Shown in pieces: positions 1 through 8,768 of a DNA stretch of 36,075 nt. The translations under genes were made by a program, and so were the position numbers. The stretch comes from Chitinophaga pinensis (GTDB lineage: Bacteria > Bacteroidota > Bacteroidia > SXHM01). The stretch lies in NCBI GenBank assembly GCA_945861685.1, contig CAMAVO010000009.1, positions 1-36,075 of the forward strand, given 5' to 3'. The notes under the pieces were generated by a model, which worked only from the letters and a program-made list of their open reading frames with translations, was not told the origin of the DNA and did not search any database. Each line of letters starts with the position of its first letter. The first letter of the stretch is position 1.

Positions 1-1
1 A

Positions 2-481
2 GAGCCCGGAAAGCAATTTTTTTCTGCAACTCACAGATTGGTGAAGGATAGAGAAAAGCTCATTATTACTGAGCGCAATACAATTAATGCAGATGAGGTG
101 TGCTCTGTTTCTCAAAAGATCATTCTGCTCCTTAAGCCTGTAAAGATTGAGTTTTTAACAGTGAAAAATTCTAAAAAATTTAAAATTCCATCAGATAGCA
201 ACATTGCTTGTTTAGATTTTGAAAAACTGAAATTTCCGTTAGAAATAAGGAAGTGGAAAAATGGAGACTTTTTTTATCCGCTGGGAATGAATAAAAAGAA
301 GAAACTCAGCGATTTTTTTACAGACATTAAGCTTTCTATTCCGGAAAAAGAAAACACATGGTTGCTATGCTCTGACGAGAAAATTGTCTATGTAATAGGA
401 AAAAGAATAGACGAACGCTATAAAGTTGGAAAAGAAACAAAATCAATATATCTTGTGCGGTGTATTGATAAGAATGTTTAA
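2..481 (+). CDS. tilS: tRNA(Ile)-lysidine synthetase, C-terminal part (truncated by window edge)
   Basis: Frame is open from the window start; 'LEIRKWKNGDFFYPLGMNKKKKLSDFFTDIKLS...VIGKRIDERYKV' matches the TilS C-terminal domain pattern (R.W..GD...P.GM...KK.SD.F.D.K). Confidence 0.85.
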   Translation, partial: EPGKQFFSATHRLVKDREKLIITERNTINADEVCSVSQKIILLLKPVKIEFLTVKNSKKFKIPSDSNIACLDFEKLKFPLEIRKWKNGDFFYPLGMNKKKKLSDFFTDIKLSIPEKENTWLLCSDEKIVYVIGKRIDERYKVGKETKSIYLVRCIDKNV

Positions 482-498
482 CCCTTAAACCCAAATTT

Positions 499-792
499 AT
501 GGAAACAATTTTGCAAAAAGCCGAGTTAGTTGAAAAGGAAAAAATAGGAGAACTTCATTTCCCGAAAACTGAAGTTGTTGCTGATGAAGCAGGCCAAAAG
601 CTCAGGCTTAAAGATTTGTCTGATGCAACAATTTTGGGCAACATTGAACATAATAAAGTAAAGATTATTTTTGAAGATGATAAAGGTGTGAAATACACCG
701 AAACAACTATTTGGGCTGTAGGCGATAAAAACATTGTATTGAAAAGTGGAATAACTATACCTTTGCACCGCATTCATCGCATAATTATTTAA
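499..792 (+). CDS. conserved hypothetical protein
   Basis: 97-aa ORF starting 17 nt after tilS, co-directional, good spacing to the next gene; antisense ORFs look like shadows. Confidence 0.65.
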   Translation: METILQKAELVEKEKIGELHFPKTEVVADEAGQKLRLKDLSDATILGNIEHNKVKIIFEDDKGVKYTETTIWAVGDKNIVLKSGITIPLHRIHRIII

Positions 793-810
793 CCAAACTT
801 AAAACTAACA

Positions 811-1392
811 ATGAACAACCGATTTCTTATTATTCCTTTATTATTTATTGCATCGCTTAGTTTAAGCAGTTGCGGATACAACAGCATGGTTGAAAAACAA
901 GAAGCTGTAACCTCTAAATGGTCTGAAGTTGAAAATCAATATCAGCGCAGATCTGACCTAATTCCCAATCTGGTGGAAACTGTTAAAGGTTATGCCGCTC
1001 ATGAGTCTGGAACTTTTACCGCTGTTATTGAAGCGCGTGCAAAAGCTACCAGCGTAACTGTTGACCCTTCAAAATTAGATGCCGAATCCATTCAGAAATT
1101 TCAGGAAGCTCAGGCGGGACTTTCTTCTGCTTTGTCAAAACTGATGGTTGTGGTAGAGAATTATCCTGATTTAAAAGCTAACCAGAATTTCATGGAATTG
1201 CAGGCTCAATTGGAAGGCACTGAAAACCGCATTACTGTTGCCCGTAAGAATTTCAATGAATCCGTTCAGGACTACAATACCTACATCCGAAAATTTCCTC
1301 AATTGATGTTTTCTGGAATGTTTGGCTTTGAAAAGAAAGGATATTTTGAAGCCAAAGAAGGCACTGAAAATGCGCCAACTGTGAAGTTTTAG
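811..1392 (+). CDS. lemA: LemA family protein
   Basis: Lipoprotein-like N-terminus plus 'EKQEAVTSKWSEVENQYQRRSDLIPNLVETVKGYAAHE', the LemA hallmark. Confidence 0.93.
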   Translation: MNNRFLIIPLLFIASLSLSSCGYNSMVEKQEAVTSKWSEVENQYQRRSDLIPNLVETVKGYAAHESGTFTAVIEARAKATSVTVDPSKLDAESIQKFQEAQAGLSSALSKLMVVVENYPDLKANQNFMELQAQLEGTENRITVARKNFNESVQDYNTYIRKFPQLMFSGMFGFEKKGYFEAKEGTENAPTVKF

Positions 1393-1396
1393 CAGA

Positions 1397-1831
1397 ATGA
1401 AAGCTGCTGATTTTTTCACGCCCGAAATTCAGGCAGAGATTGTAAAAGCTATTAAACAAGCCGAAGCACAAACTTCTGGTGAAATACGTTTGTTTGTGGA
1501 AGACCACTGCAAAGATGATGTGCTTGACCGCGCTGCTTTCATGTTCGAAAAATTGGAAATGCATCAAACCGAACTTCGAAACGGAGTGCTGTTTTACCTT
1601 GCCTACCTCGATCACAAATTTGCCATTATTGGTGATATTGGGATCAATGCAAAAGTTGGTAACGACTTCTGGACTAATATTAAGGATGCAATGAAGGAAA
1701 AATTTTCGCAAGGACATTTTCAGGAAGGGCTATCGGAAGCAATAATCCAATCAGGCGAGGCGCTCCAGAAATATTTTCCTGGGCAACACGATGATAAAAA
1801 CGAGTTATCTGACCATGTGGAGTTGGGTTAA
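1397..1831 (+). CDS. TPM domain-containing protein
   Basis: 'EIQAEIVKAIKQAEAQTSGEIRLFVEDHC...YLAYLDHKFAIIGDIGIN' TPM/TLP18.3 type; follows lemA as usual. Confidence 0.85.
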   Translation: MKAADFFTPEIQAEIVKAIKQAEAQTSGEIRLFVEDHCKDDVLDRAAFMFEKLEMHQTELRNGVLFYLAYLDHKFAIIGDIGINAKVGNDFWTNIKDAMKEKFSQGHFQEGLSEAIIQSGEALQKYFPGQHDDKNELSDHVELG

Positions 1832-2618
1832 AAATACTTTTTTGCTGTTGTTTTCAGTACTGCCTGTTTTGCTTGCTGCGCAGAATTATCCTGAGCGTTC
1901 ATCAACGCTTGTCACCGATTATACCGCTACTCTTTCTTCTTCTGAAATTAATGCGCTCGAAAATAAACTGGTGGCATTTGATGATTCTACTTCATCGCAA
2001 ATAGCAGTTGTATTAATTAAAACGCTGGACGGCTATGAAGTAGCTGAATATGCTGTTGGCCTTGCCGAAAAATGGGGAGTTGGTCGCGATGGGAAAGACA
2101 ATGGAATTATGGTGCTTGTGGCAATGGACGATCGTAAAATGACCATTCAAACAGGTTACGGAATGGAAGGTGCCTTGCCTGATGCAATAGCAAAGCGTAT
2201 TATTGAAAACGATATGAAACCTGCTTTCAAAAGCGGTAATTATTACGAAGGCTTGGATAAAGCTACTGACAATATAATAGCATATACCAAGGGCGAATAT
2301 AAAAGCGAAGGTCGAAAAGGGAAAGAAAAGCCTTTCCCTATTTTTATAGTATTTATTGTTCTTGGGATTTTCGCGATTATACTTCTTTTTCGTGTAAGAG
2401 AAGCCCGCCAATATTCGCGTGTAAACCACATCGGTTTTTGGGCTGCATGGGCTTTGTTAAATGCGTTGCAAAATAAACCCGGTGGCAAGTGGAGCGATTT
2501 CTCATCAGGCAGAGGTAGCTTTGGCGGATGGAGTGGGGGAGGTGGAAGCAGCGGTGGCGGTTTCGGTGGCTTTGGTGGTGGCAGCTTCGGTGGCGGTGGC
2601 GCAAGTGGAAGCTGGTAA
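1815..2618 (+). CDS. TPM domain-containing protein (YgcG family), Gly-rich C-terminus
   Basis: Signal peptide, 'DDSTSSQIAVVLIKTLDGYEVAEYAVGLAEKWGVGRDGKDNGIMVLVAMDDRKMTIQTGYGMEGALPD', TM helix, Gly/Ser-rich tail. Start could also be 1791. Confidence 0.9.
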   Translation: MWSWVKNTFLLLFSVLPVLLAAQNYPERSSTLVTDYTATLSSSEINALENKLVAFDDSTSSQIAVVLIKTLDGYEVAEYAVGLAEKWGVGRDGKDNGIMVLVAMDDRKMTIQTGYGMEGALPDAIAKRIIENDMKPAFKSGNYYEGLDKATDNIIAYTKGEYKSEGRKGKEKPFPIFIVFIVLGIFAIILLFRVREARQYSRVNHIGFWAAWALLNALQNKPGGKWSDFSSGRGSFGGWSGGGGSSGGGFGGFGGGSFGGGGASGSW

Positions 2619-2702
2619 CTGTAACCAAATAAAGTTAATTGTAGTTAATGTTACACAACTTTGTTTCCTTATTGGTTACTTTTGCGCTCTGTATAAATAA
2701 TT

Positions 2703-4781
2703 ATGATTAAACGACTTCCTCTTTTAGTTATCTTTTTAGTTTCTTTTTTCGCGCAGGCGCAGGTTTTAAAACCTGTGAAATGGAATTTTTCCGTTAAAGA
2801 AATCTCAGAAACTGAAGCCGAACTTATTCTTAAAGCCAGTGTTGAAAGGGGATGGCATCTCTATGCGCAGGATATCCCGGCTGACGGACCCATTCCAACA
2901 TCTTTCAAATTCAATAAAAATGCAGATTACGAACTGAGCGGAAAAGTTGTTGAACCCAAGCCCATTGAGGAGTTTGATAACATGTTTGGTATGACGATTA
3001 AGTATTTTGCTTCGGATGTTGCGTTCAAACAAAAAATTAAAATCAAGAATAAAACAGAGTTTACTGTTACAGGTGAAGTGGAGTTTATGGTCTGCGATGA
3101 TCAAAAATGTCTGCCGCCCGAAGTAGTTGAATTCAGTTTTGTAATCAACAAGGGTAAAACAGGAAATAATGCTAAGCCTGAGATAACCAATGATACCATC
3201 GGCACCGGCAGCGTTATTCCGCAGATGGATACACTTAACAAAGTTGACTCGGCTGCCATCGCAGTAGTTCAAACTCCCGATGACGGAAAGTGTCACTTAA
3301 AAACATTTAACGGAGCATCTGCCGAAACCAAAGGTGAATTTTCTTATTGGGGTTTTATGCTGCTTGCATTTCTGGCAGGTTTGGCGGCATTGCTCACACC
3401 CTGCGTTTTTCCGATGATACCGATGACGGTAACTTTTTTTTTGAAAACTGCTGAAACCAGAAAAATTGCCATCCGCAACGGTATTCTTTACGGACTTTCC
3501 ATCATTGCTATTTACACTTTTGCAGGAACGCTGGTTTCAGTGCTTATTGGTCCTGAGTTTGCCAACTGGCTTTCAACGCACTGGTTTCCGAATATTCTGT
3601 TCTTCGTGATATTTATGGTGTTTGCCGCATCGTTCCTCGGCATGTTTGAAATTACCTTGCCAAGCAGTTGGGTGAATGCAATGGATAAAAAAGCCGACAA
3701 AGGCGGAATTGCCGGTCTTATTTTCATGGCTTTTACCTTGGTGTTAGTTTCATTTTCCTGCACAGGTCCTATTGTTGGCGGCATTTTAGTTGAATCAGCA
3801 CGAGGCGAATTTTTCAAACCCATGCTGGGAATGTTCGCCTTTTCATTGGCCTTTGCTTTGCCGTTTTCGCTGTTTGCTATTTTCCCGAACTGGTTAAGCA
3901 ATCTTCCTAAATCGGGCGGTTGGCTCAATTCCGTGAAAGTAACTTTAGGTTTTTTGGAGCTTGCTTTGGGCTTAAAATTTTTGAGCATTGCCGACCAGAC
4001 TTATCATTGGGGCATTCTTGACCGCGAAATAAATATTGCTTTGTGGATAGTGATTTTCTCTTTACTCGGTTTGTATTTTCTTGGAAAAATAAAAACTCCG
4101 CACGATAGTCCGGTTCATCATATCAGTGTTCCGCGAATGATGCTGGCTCTGATTACTTTTTCGTTTGTGGTATATCTTATTCCCGGCATGTTTGGCGCCC
4201 CGTTGAAAGCTCTTTCAGGTTATTTGCCTCCTCAGGCAACACATGATTTTGACCTTGTGCATAAGCTTGAAGTTGCAACAGGAACTGAAACCAAAACCTG
4301 TGGCGAGCCCATCTATGGCGATATTCTGCACCTGCCCCACAACCTGAATGGCTACTTTGATTACGAGCAGGGAATGGCCTGCGCCAAAGAATTAGGCAAG
4401 CCAGTCTTCATTGATTTTACAGGCCATGGCTGCGTAAACTGCCGCGAAATGGAAGCCAACGTTTGGAGCGACCCCGCAGTGTTGAAAATCCTCCGCGAAG
4501 ATTTTGTACTCATTGCCTTATATGTGGACGATAAAACCGAACTTCCCGAAAAAGACTGGTACACCTCAAAATACGATGGCAAGAAAAAGAAAACCATTGG
4601 CGCGCAAAATGCCGATTTTCAGATTTGCTCGTTTGACAATAATGCACAACCTTATTACATTACCCTTGACCATAAAGGCGAGCTGCTGCATGTGCCCACG
4701 GCTTACAATCTTGAAGTAAGTGACTTTCTTAAATTTCTGAATGACGCGAAAGCGGAGTTTTTGAAAACTACTCAGAAATAG
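2703..4781 (+). CDS. dsbD: Thiol:disulfide interchange protein DsbD-like (DsbC-like N-domain, CcdA-type membrane core, C-terminal thioredoxin)
   Basis: 'LLTPCVFPMIPMTVTFFLK' membrane core and 'DFTGHGCVNCREMEANVW' CxxC thioredoxin motif. Confidence 0.92.
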   Translation: MIKRLPLLVIFLVSFFAQAQVLKPVKWNFSVKEISETEAELILKASVERGWHLYAQDIPADGPIPTSFKFNKNADYELSGKVVEPKPIEEFDNMFGMTIKYFASDVAFKQKIKIKNKTEFTVTGEVEFMVCDDQKCLPPEVVEFSFVINKGKTGNNAKPEITNDTIGTGSVIPQMDTLNKVDSAAIAVVQTPDDGKCHLKTFNGASAETKGEFSYWGFMLLAFLAGLAALLTPCVFPMIPMTVTFFLKTAETRKIAIRNGILYGLSIIAIYTFAGTLVSVLIGPEFANWLSTHWFPNILFFVIFMVFAASFLGMFEITLPSSWVNAMDKKADKGGIAGLIFMAFTLVLVSFSCTGPIVGGILVESARGEFFKPMLGMFAFSLAFALPFSLFAIFPNWLSNLPKSGGWLNSVKVTLGFLELALGLKFLSIADQTYHWGILDREINIALWIVIFSLLGLYFLGKIKTPHDSPVHHISVPRMMLALITFSFVVYLIPGMFGAPLKALSGYLPPQATHDFDLVHKLEVATGTETKTCGEPIYGDILHLPHNLNGYFDYEQGMACAKELGKPVFIDFTGHGCVNCREMEANVWSDPAVLKILREDFVLIALYVDDKTELPEKDWYTSKYDGKKKKTIGAQNADFQICSFDNNAQPYYITLDHKGELLHVPTAYNLEVSDFLKFLNDAKAEFLKTTQK

Positions 4782-4827
4782 GATAATAGCGTAAGACATA
4801 CATCATGTATGTCTTACGCTATCATCC
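4781..4827. repeat. 47-bp near-perfect palindrome GGATAATAGCGTAAGACATACATcATGTATGTCTTACGCTATCATCC
   Basis: Arms of 23 nt with 22/23 complementary positions around a single central base (4804); starts on the last base of the dsbD stop codon. Confidence 0.9.
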
Positions 4828-4927
4828 TGTATCCTTAACACATACATGATGTATTCCTTAAACAACCATGATGTTTATCTTACACCAACACTATGTATCT
4901 GTTACACTATAAATATTGTTTATTCTC
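4796..4927. repeat. Degenerate 22-bp tandem array, about 6 units, consensus ACATACATGATGTATCCTTAC(A)C
   Basis: Units: ACATACATCATGTATGTCTTAC / GCTATCATCCTGTATCCTTAAC / ACATACATGATGTATTCCTTAA / ACAACCATGATGTTTATCTTAC / ACCAACACTATGTATCTGTTAC / ACTATAAATATTGTTTATTCTC; 22-bp spacing for the first five. Confidence 0.75.
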
Positions 4928-5010
4928 TGCACCTCTGCGGTAAAAACTTAGTGTCCTCTATTACCCTTAGTGGTAAAAACCTACACACACTTTGCGCTAA
5001 AATCAGTCGT
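4925..5010 (+). repeat. Degenerate copies of the dispersed 'CTCTGCGGTAAAAAC' element
   Basis: 'ctctgcacctctgcggtaaaaacttagtg...cttagtggtaaaaacctacacacactttgcgctaaaa'. Confidence 0.5.
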
Positions 5011-5078
5011 TTATCGTAATTTTGAAACAATAAAACCAAATATCAGTAATACCCTACCCTAATAAAACCCGAAACACA

Positions 5079-5453
5079 ATGCTAACGATAGCACCCACCT
5101 CCAACACTCCCGCCATAGAGTTTGACACCGCAAGCGGTGTGCTCACTATTTCGGGCAAGTCAATAGCCGAAGATTCACAGGAGTTTTTCCGTCCCCTTCT
5201 TGAAGCCCTCACAGAATACAAAAAGCAGCCCCGCCTGCAAACCACCGTAAACCTTAAATTAGTTTACTTCAACACCAACTCCTCAAAATCAATACTCGAT
5301 GTCTTGCGCCTCATCGAATCGCTTAAAGAAAACAGCGAAGTAATCATCAACTGGTTCTACGAAAAAGAAGATGAAGACATGCTTGAATTAGGCGAAGACT
5401 ACTGCGAAATAGTAAACCTGCCCTTCCATATGGTTGAAGTAGATAGTCTGTAA
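5079..5453 (+). CDS. DUF1987 / SiaC family regulatory phosphoprotein
   Basis: 'IEFDTASGVLTISGKSIAEDSQEFFRPLLEALTEY...VNLKLVYFNTNSSKSILDVLRLIE', SiaC/DUF1987 pattern. Confidence 0.85.
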   Translation: MLTIAPTSNTPAIEFDTASGVLTISGKSIAEDSQEFFRPLLEALTEYKKQPRLQTTVNLKLVYFNTNSSKSILDVLRLIESLKENSEVIINWFYEKEDEDMLELGEDYCEIVNLPFHMVEVDSL

Positions 5454-5478
5454 TAATTTTCCAATCATCTTATTTTTC

Positions 5479-5510
5479 CTTTGCGTCTTCGCGCCTTTGC
5501 GGTAAAAAAC
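5479..5510 (+). repeat. Dispersed element CCTTTGCGTCTTCGCGCCTTTGCGGTAAAAAAC
   Basis: Same motif family as 6908-6936, 6954-6985 and 22851-22875. Confidence 0.75.
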
Positions 5511-5540
5511 TACTTTTGCCCTATACCAAATTCTTACTCT

Positions 5541-6902
5541 ATGCCAACCACTGTTGAAATTCTGAAAACCCTTAAAGCCTCAGGCGCCACAAAAGTAAAA
5601 CTTGCTGTAACCGATATTGACGGAGTATTGCGCGGAAAAGTGGTAAGCATCGAAAAATTTCTGGGCATAGCCGAAAAAGGTTTCGGCTTTTGCGATGTTG
5701 TTTTTGGGTGGGACAGCAGCGATGTGGCCTACGACAATGCCAATTACACCGGCTGGCACACCGGCTATCCCGATGCACAGGCAGTGGTTGATTTCAACAC
5801 CTTCCGCAATATCCCCTGGGAAAATAATCTTCCTTTTTTTCTTGCCGATTTCCGTAAAAACGATGGCAGTGAACTTGAAATTTCTCCCCGCAATCTTTTG
5901 AAGAAAATAATTGGCCAAAGCGAAAAGCAAGGCTATCATTCCGTTTTCGCGCAGGAGTTTGAGTGGTTCAACTTTGCCGAAGATGCAGATACATTGCACG
6001 AAAATGGTTTTTATAAACCACAACACCTTACTCCCGGAATGTTTGGTTATTCCGTGTTGCGCGCTTCGCAGAATAGCGAGTTCTTCAACGATATATTCGA
6101 CCAGCTTGCCAAATTCAGGGTGCCTATAGAAGGCCTGCATACTGAAACCGGTCCGGGCGTTTACGAAGCCGCTATCTTATATGGCGATACGCTGGAAGCA
6201 GCCGACCGTGCCGTGTTATTCAAATCAGGCGTGAAAGAAATTGCACACCGCCATGGAATCATGGCAACCTTTATGGCAAAGTTCAGTGAAAATCTTCCCG
6301 GCTGCAGCGGTCACGTTCACCAAAGCCTGTGGGATAAAACAAAAAAGAAAAACCTTTTCCATGACGCGAAAAGCAAAACCGGAATGAGCCCACTGATGGA
6401 AAGCTACATTGCCGGACAACTGCATTGCCTGCCGTATGTGCTTCCTATGTATGCCCCAACCGTTAATAGCTACAAGCGTTTGGTAGTAGGGGCCTGGGCA
6501 CCAACAACCTTAACATGGGCAATAGACAACCGCACAACCGCATTACGCGCTTTACCAACAGGTGAAAAATCAACCCGCCTCGAAACCCGCGTAGTGGGCA
6601 GCGACAGCAATCCATACTTGGCAATGGCGGCCTGCCTTGCCTCCGGTCTGTATGGCGTGAAAAATAAACTGAAACTCAAAACCCCTGAAACTATGGGCAG
6701 CGGCTATGCCGATGTAAAAAACGGAACACTTCCGCGTAACCTTGCCGAAGCCACCGAAGCCATGAAAACCTCTAAACTTGCCGAAGAATTATTCGGAAAA
6801 GAATTTGTGCAGCACTTTGTGCAAACAAGAGAGTGGGAGTGGAGACAGTTCTCTAAAGTAGTTACCGACTGGGAGTTGAAGAGGTACTTCGAAATAATCT
6901 AA
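5541..6902 (+). CDS. Glutamine synthetase family protein
   Basis: 'TETGPGVYEAAI', 'PGCSGHVHQSLWD', 'NRTTALRALPTGEKSTRLETRVVGSDSNPYLAMAACLASGLYG'. Start set to the ATG at 5541 because the ORF-track start (5481) lies in the dispersed repeat. Confidence 0.92.
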   Translation: MPTTVEILKTLKASGATKVKLAVTDIDGVLRGKVVSIEKFLGIAEKGFGFCDVVFGWDSSDVAYDNANYTGWHTGYPDAQAVVDFNTFRNIPWENNLPFFLADFRKNDGSELEISPRNLLKKIIGQSEKQGYHSVFAQEFEWFNFAEDADTLHENGFYKPQHLTPGMFGYSVLRASQNSEFFNDIFDQLAKFRVPIEGLHTETGPGVYEAAILYGDTLEAADRAVLFKSGVKEIAHRHGIMATFMAKFSENLPGCSGHVHQSLWDKTKKKNLFHDAKSKTGMSPLMESYIAGQLHCLPYVLPMYAPTVNSYKRLVVGAWAPTTLTWAIDNRTTALRALPTGEKSTRLETRVVGSDSNPYLAMAACLASGLYGVKNKLKLKTPETMGSGYADVKNGTLPRNLAEATEAMKTSKLAEELFGKEFVQHFVQTREWEWRQFSKVVTDWELKRYFEII

Positions 6903-6907
6903 AAGGG

Positions 6908-6985
6908 TTTCACCGCAGAGGCGCAAAGACGCAGAGTTGTATAGGTTGATTTTCTTTGCGCCTCCGCGTCTCTGCGGTAAAAAAA
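6908..6985. terminator. Inverted pair of dispersed elements between convergent genes (possible bidirectional terminator hairpin)
   Basis: TTTCACCGCAGAGGCGCAAAGACGCAGAG ... CTTTGCGCCTCCGCGTCTCTGCGGTAAAAAAAC; arms largely complementary. Confidence 0.65.
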
Positions 6986-8134
6986 CTATAAGGCTTCAAG
7001 ATAAATTTTCTTAAAATCCTCTCTGCTCACCGGCTTAGGATTATTAGGGTGACAGAAATCCGCGAAAGCCAGGTCAGCAAGTTTTTCAATATGCTCGGGT
7101 TTTACACCAATGCCGCTTAGTTTTAAGGGCAATCCTAATTTCTGATTCAGCTCAAACAAAGCATTCACCACACCTTCACCACTTTCATCTTTCAGTTCCA
7201 TAGTACGGGCAATGGTGCGGAATTTATCCTCAAATCCGGGATAGTTGAAACGCATACCGTAAGGCAAATTCACTGCGTTTGCAAGGCCGTGGTGCGTATC
7301 CAATAATTGCGAAAGCGGATGAGCTAGTGAATGCACAACCCCTAATCCTTTTTGAAAAGCAACAGCGCCCATCAACGATGCCAGCATCATTTTGCTGCGC
7401 GATTCTAAATCGGGTTTGTTCACTGCTCTGTCAATTGATTCATTGATTAAAGCGATACCCTGCAAGGCAATTCCCTCGCACATCGGGTGAAACATCTTTG
7501 CTATGTAGGCTTCCATGTTGTGTGTTAGCGCATCCATTCCTGTTGCAGCCGTTACAAAGGCAGGTAATTCAAATGTCAATGTAGGGTCAGCAAAAACACG
7601 TTTTGCAAGAAGTTTTGGCGAAAACAGAATTTTTTTCTGGTGCGTTTCATCATCCGCAATAATCGCGCTGCGGCCTACTTCGCTGCCTGTTCCGCTGGTA
7701 GTTGGAACGGTTACGAAATACGGAACTTCTTCCGTTACGTAAATATCACCGCCAATCAAATCATCGTAATCAAATAAATCGCGTGTGTGGTTTACTCTCA
7801 AAACAATAGCACGTGCAACATCAAGCGCAGCGCCACCACCCACACCCACAATACAATCGCGTTTGGTCTGGTGAAAAGCATCACCGCCATTCAGTACATC
7901 TGATTTTACAGGGTTCTTGTGAATATTGCTGAATACTTCGGGTTTTAGTCCTGCTTTTTCTAGGTCAGCAATTATTTTTTTGAAGAAGTCTAATTGCGCC
8001 ACCACCGGGTCGGTAACCACTAATGGTGATGCAAGATTTTGTTCTTTCAGATGCCCGCCCAATTCATTGATAGCACCCGCCCCAAAGCGGATTACCGTTG
8101 GGAAATTGTATTGTAATACTTGATTAAAATTCAT
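6986..8134 (-). CDS. Iron-containing alcohol dehydrogenase
   Basis: 'VGVGGGAALDVARAI', 'VPTTSGTGSEVGRSAII', 'GMDALTHNMEAYIA', 'GVVHSLAHPLSQLLDTHHGLANAVNLPY', Fe-ADH motifs. Confidence 0.93.
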   Translation of the reverse strand: MNFNQVLQYNFPTVIRFGAGAINELGGHLKEQNLASPLVVTDPVVAQLDFFKKIIADLEKAGLKPEVFSNIHKNPVKSDVLNGGDAFHQTKRDCIVGVGGGAALDVARAIVLRVNHTRDLFDYDDLIGGDIYVTEEVPYFVTVPTTSGTGSEVGRSAIIADDETHQKKILFSPKLLAKRVFADPTLTFELPAFVTAATGMDALTHNMEAYIAKMFHPMCEGIALQGIALINESIDRAVNKPDLESRSKMMLASLMGAVAFQKGLGVVHSLAHPLSQLLDTHHGLANAVNLPYGMRFNYPGFEDKFRTIARTMELKDESGEGVVNALFELNQKLGLPLKLSGIGVKPEHIEKLADLAFADFCHPNNPKPVSREDFKKIYLEAL

Positions 8135-8253
8135 GTTTTTTATTTTTACGGGCGCAAAGATGACAAAAACTAAGCAAACGATTGAATGAAATATTTTGCT
8201 TGCAAATAGAATATATTCTACATTTGAAGCACCAAAACATAAAAACTCATCCT

Positions 8254-8751
8254 ATGAAAAAAGTGATTTTAACGCTACTTCCTTTTGCTGCTGCGACAAT
8301 TGTGAATGCTCAATCCATTTCGCCACAGGTTATTGCCAGTGCCGGAACACACTATACAGGTTCTAACGCTCAGTTGAGCTGGACTATTGGTGAGCCAGTT
8401 ATTACAACCGTTTCAAACGGCACTAATACCATCACACAAGGTTTTCATCAAACGCTATTAAATGTTACTTCTGTTGAAGAACAAAGCGTAGCGGGAGTAA
8501 ATGTTACCGTGTTCCCAAACCCTACTTCCGATGTATTGAATATCAATCTCACCAACAATCTGAAAGATTTGCAAATGGATTTATTTGACATGAGCGGAAA
8601 ATTGTTGCAGGCTCGTGAAATTGGCACTGCCGAAGGCAACGTTCAAATTAATATGACTGAATATGCCCGTGCAAATTATCTTCTTCGCGTCTATTCTGCT
8701 GATGGAAGTGTGAACTACACATATAAAGTGCAGAAAATGAATGCGCACTAA
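8254..8751 (+). CDS. Secreted protein with T9SS type A sorting domain
   Basis: Signal peptide MKKVILTLLPFAAATIVNAQ and C-terminal 'VTVFPNPTSDVLNINL...LFDMSGKLLQ...YLLRVYSADGSVNYTYKVQK'. Confidence 0.88.
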   Translation: MKKVILTLLPFAAATIVNAQSISPQVIASAGTHYTGSNAQLSWTIGEPVITTVSNGTNTITQGFHQTLLNVTSVEEQSVAGVNVTVFPNPTSDVLNINLTNNLKDLQMDLFDMSGKLLQAREIGTAEGNVQINMTEYARANYLLRVYSADGSVNYTYKVQKMNAH

Positions 8752-8768
8752 TTTCGAGTATAGAAATT

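Noticed and set aside
1253-1717. 154-aa minus-strand ORF
   Set aside because: Antisense to lemA/TPM genes that carry clear family motifs.
2505-2615. Gly/Ser-rich GGTGGC tract as a DNA repeat element
   Set aside because: Explained by the Gly-rich C-terminus typical of YgcG/TPM proteins.
2805-3296. 163-aa minus-strand ORF
   Set aside because: Antisense to the dsbD-like N-terminal domain.
5481-5540. N-terminal extension MRLRAFAVKNYF of glutamine synthetase
   Set aside because: Encoded by the dispersed TTTGCG repeat; the ATG at 5541 after a TACTTTTG box is the better start.
5580-6140. 186-aa minus-strand ORF
   Set aside because: Antisense to the glutamine synthetase family gene; no recognisable family.
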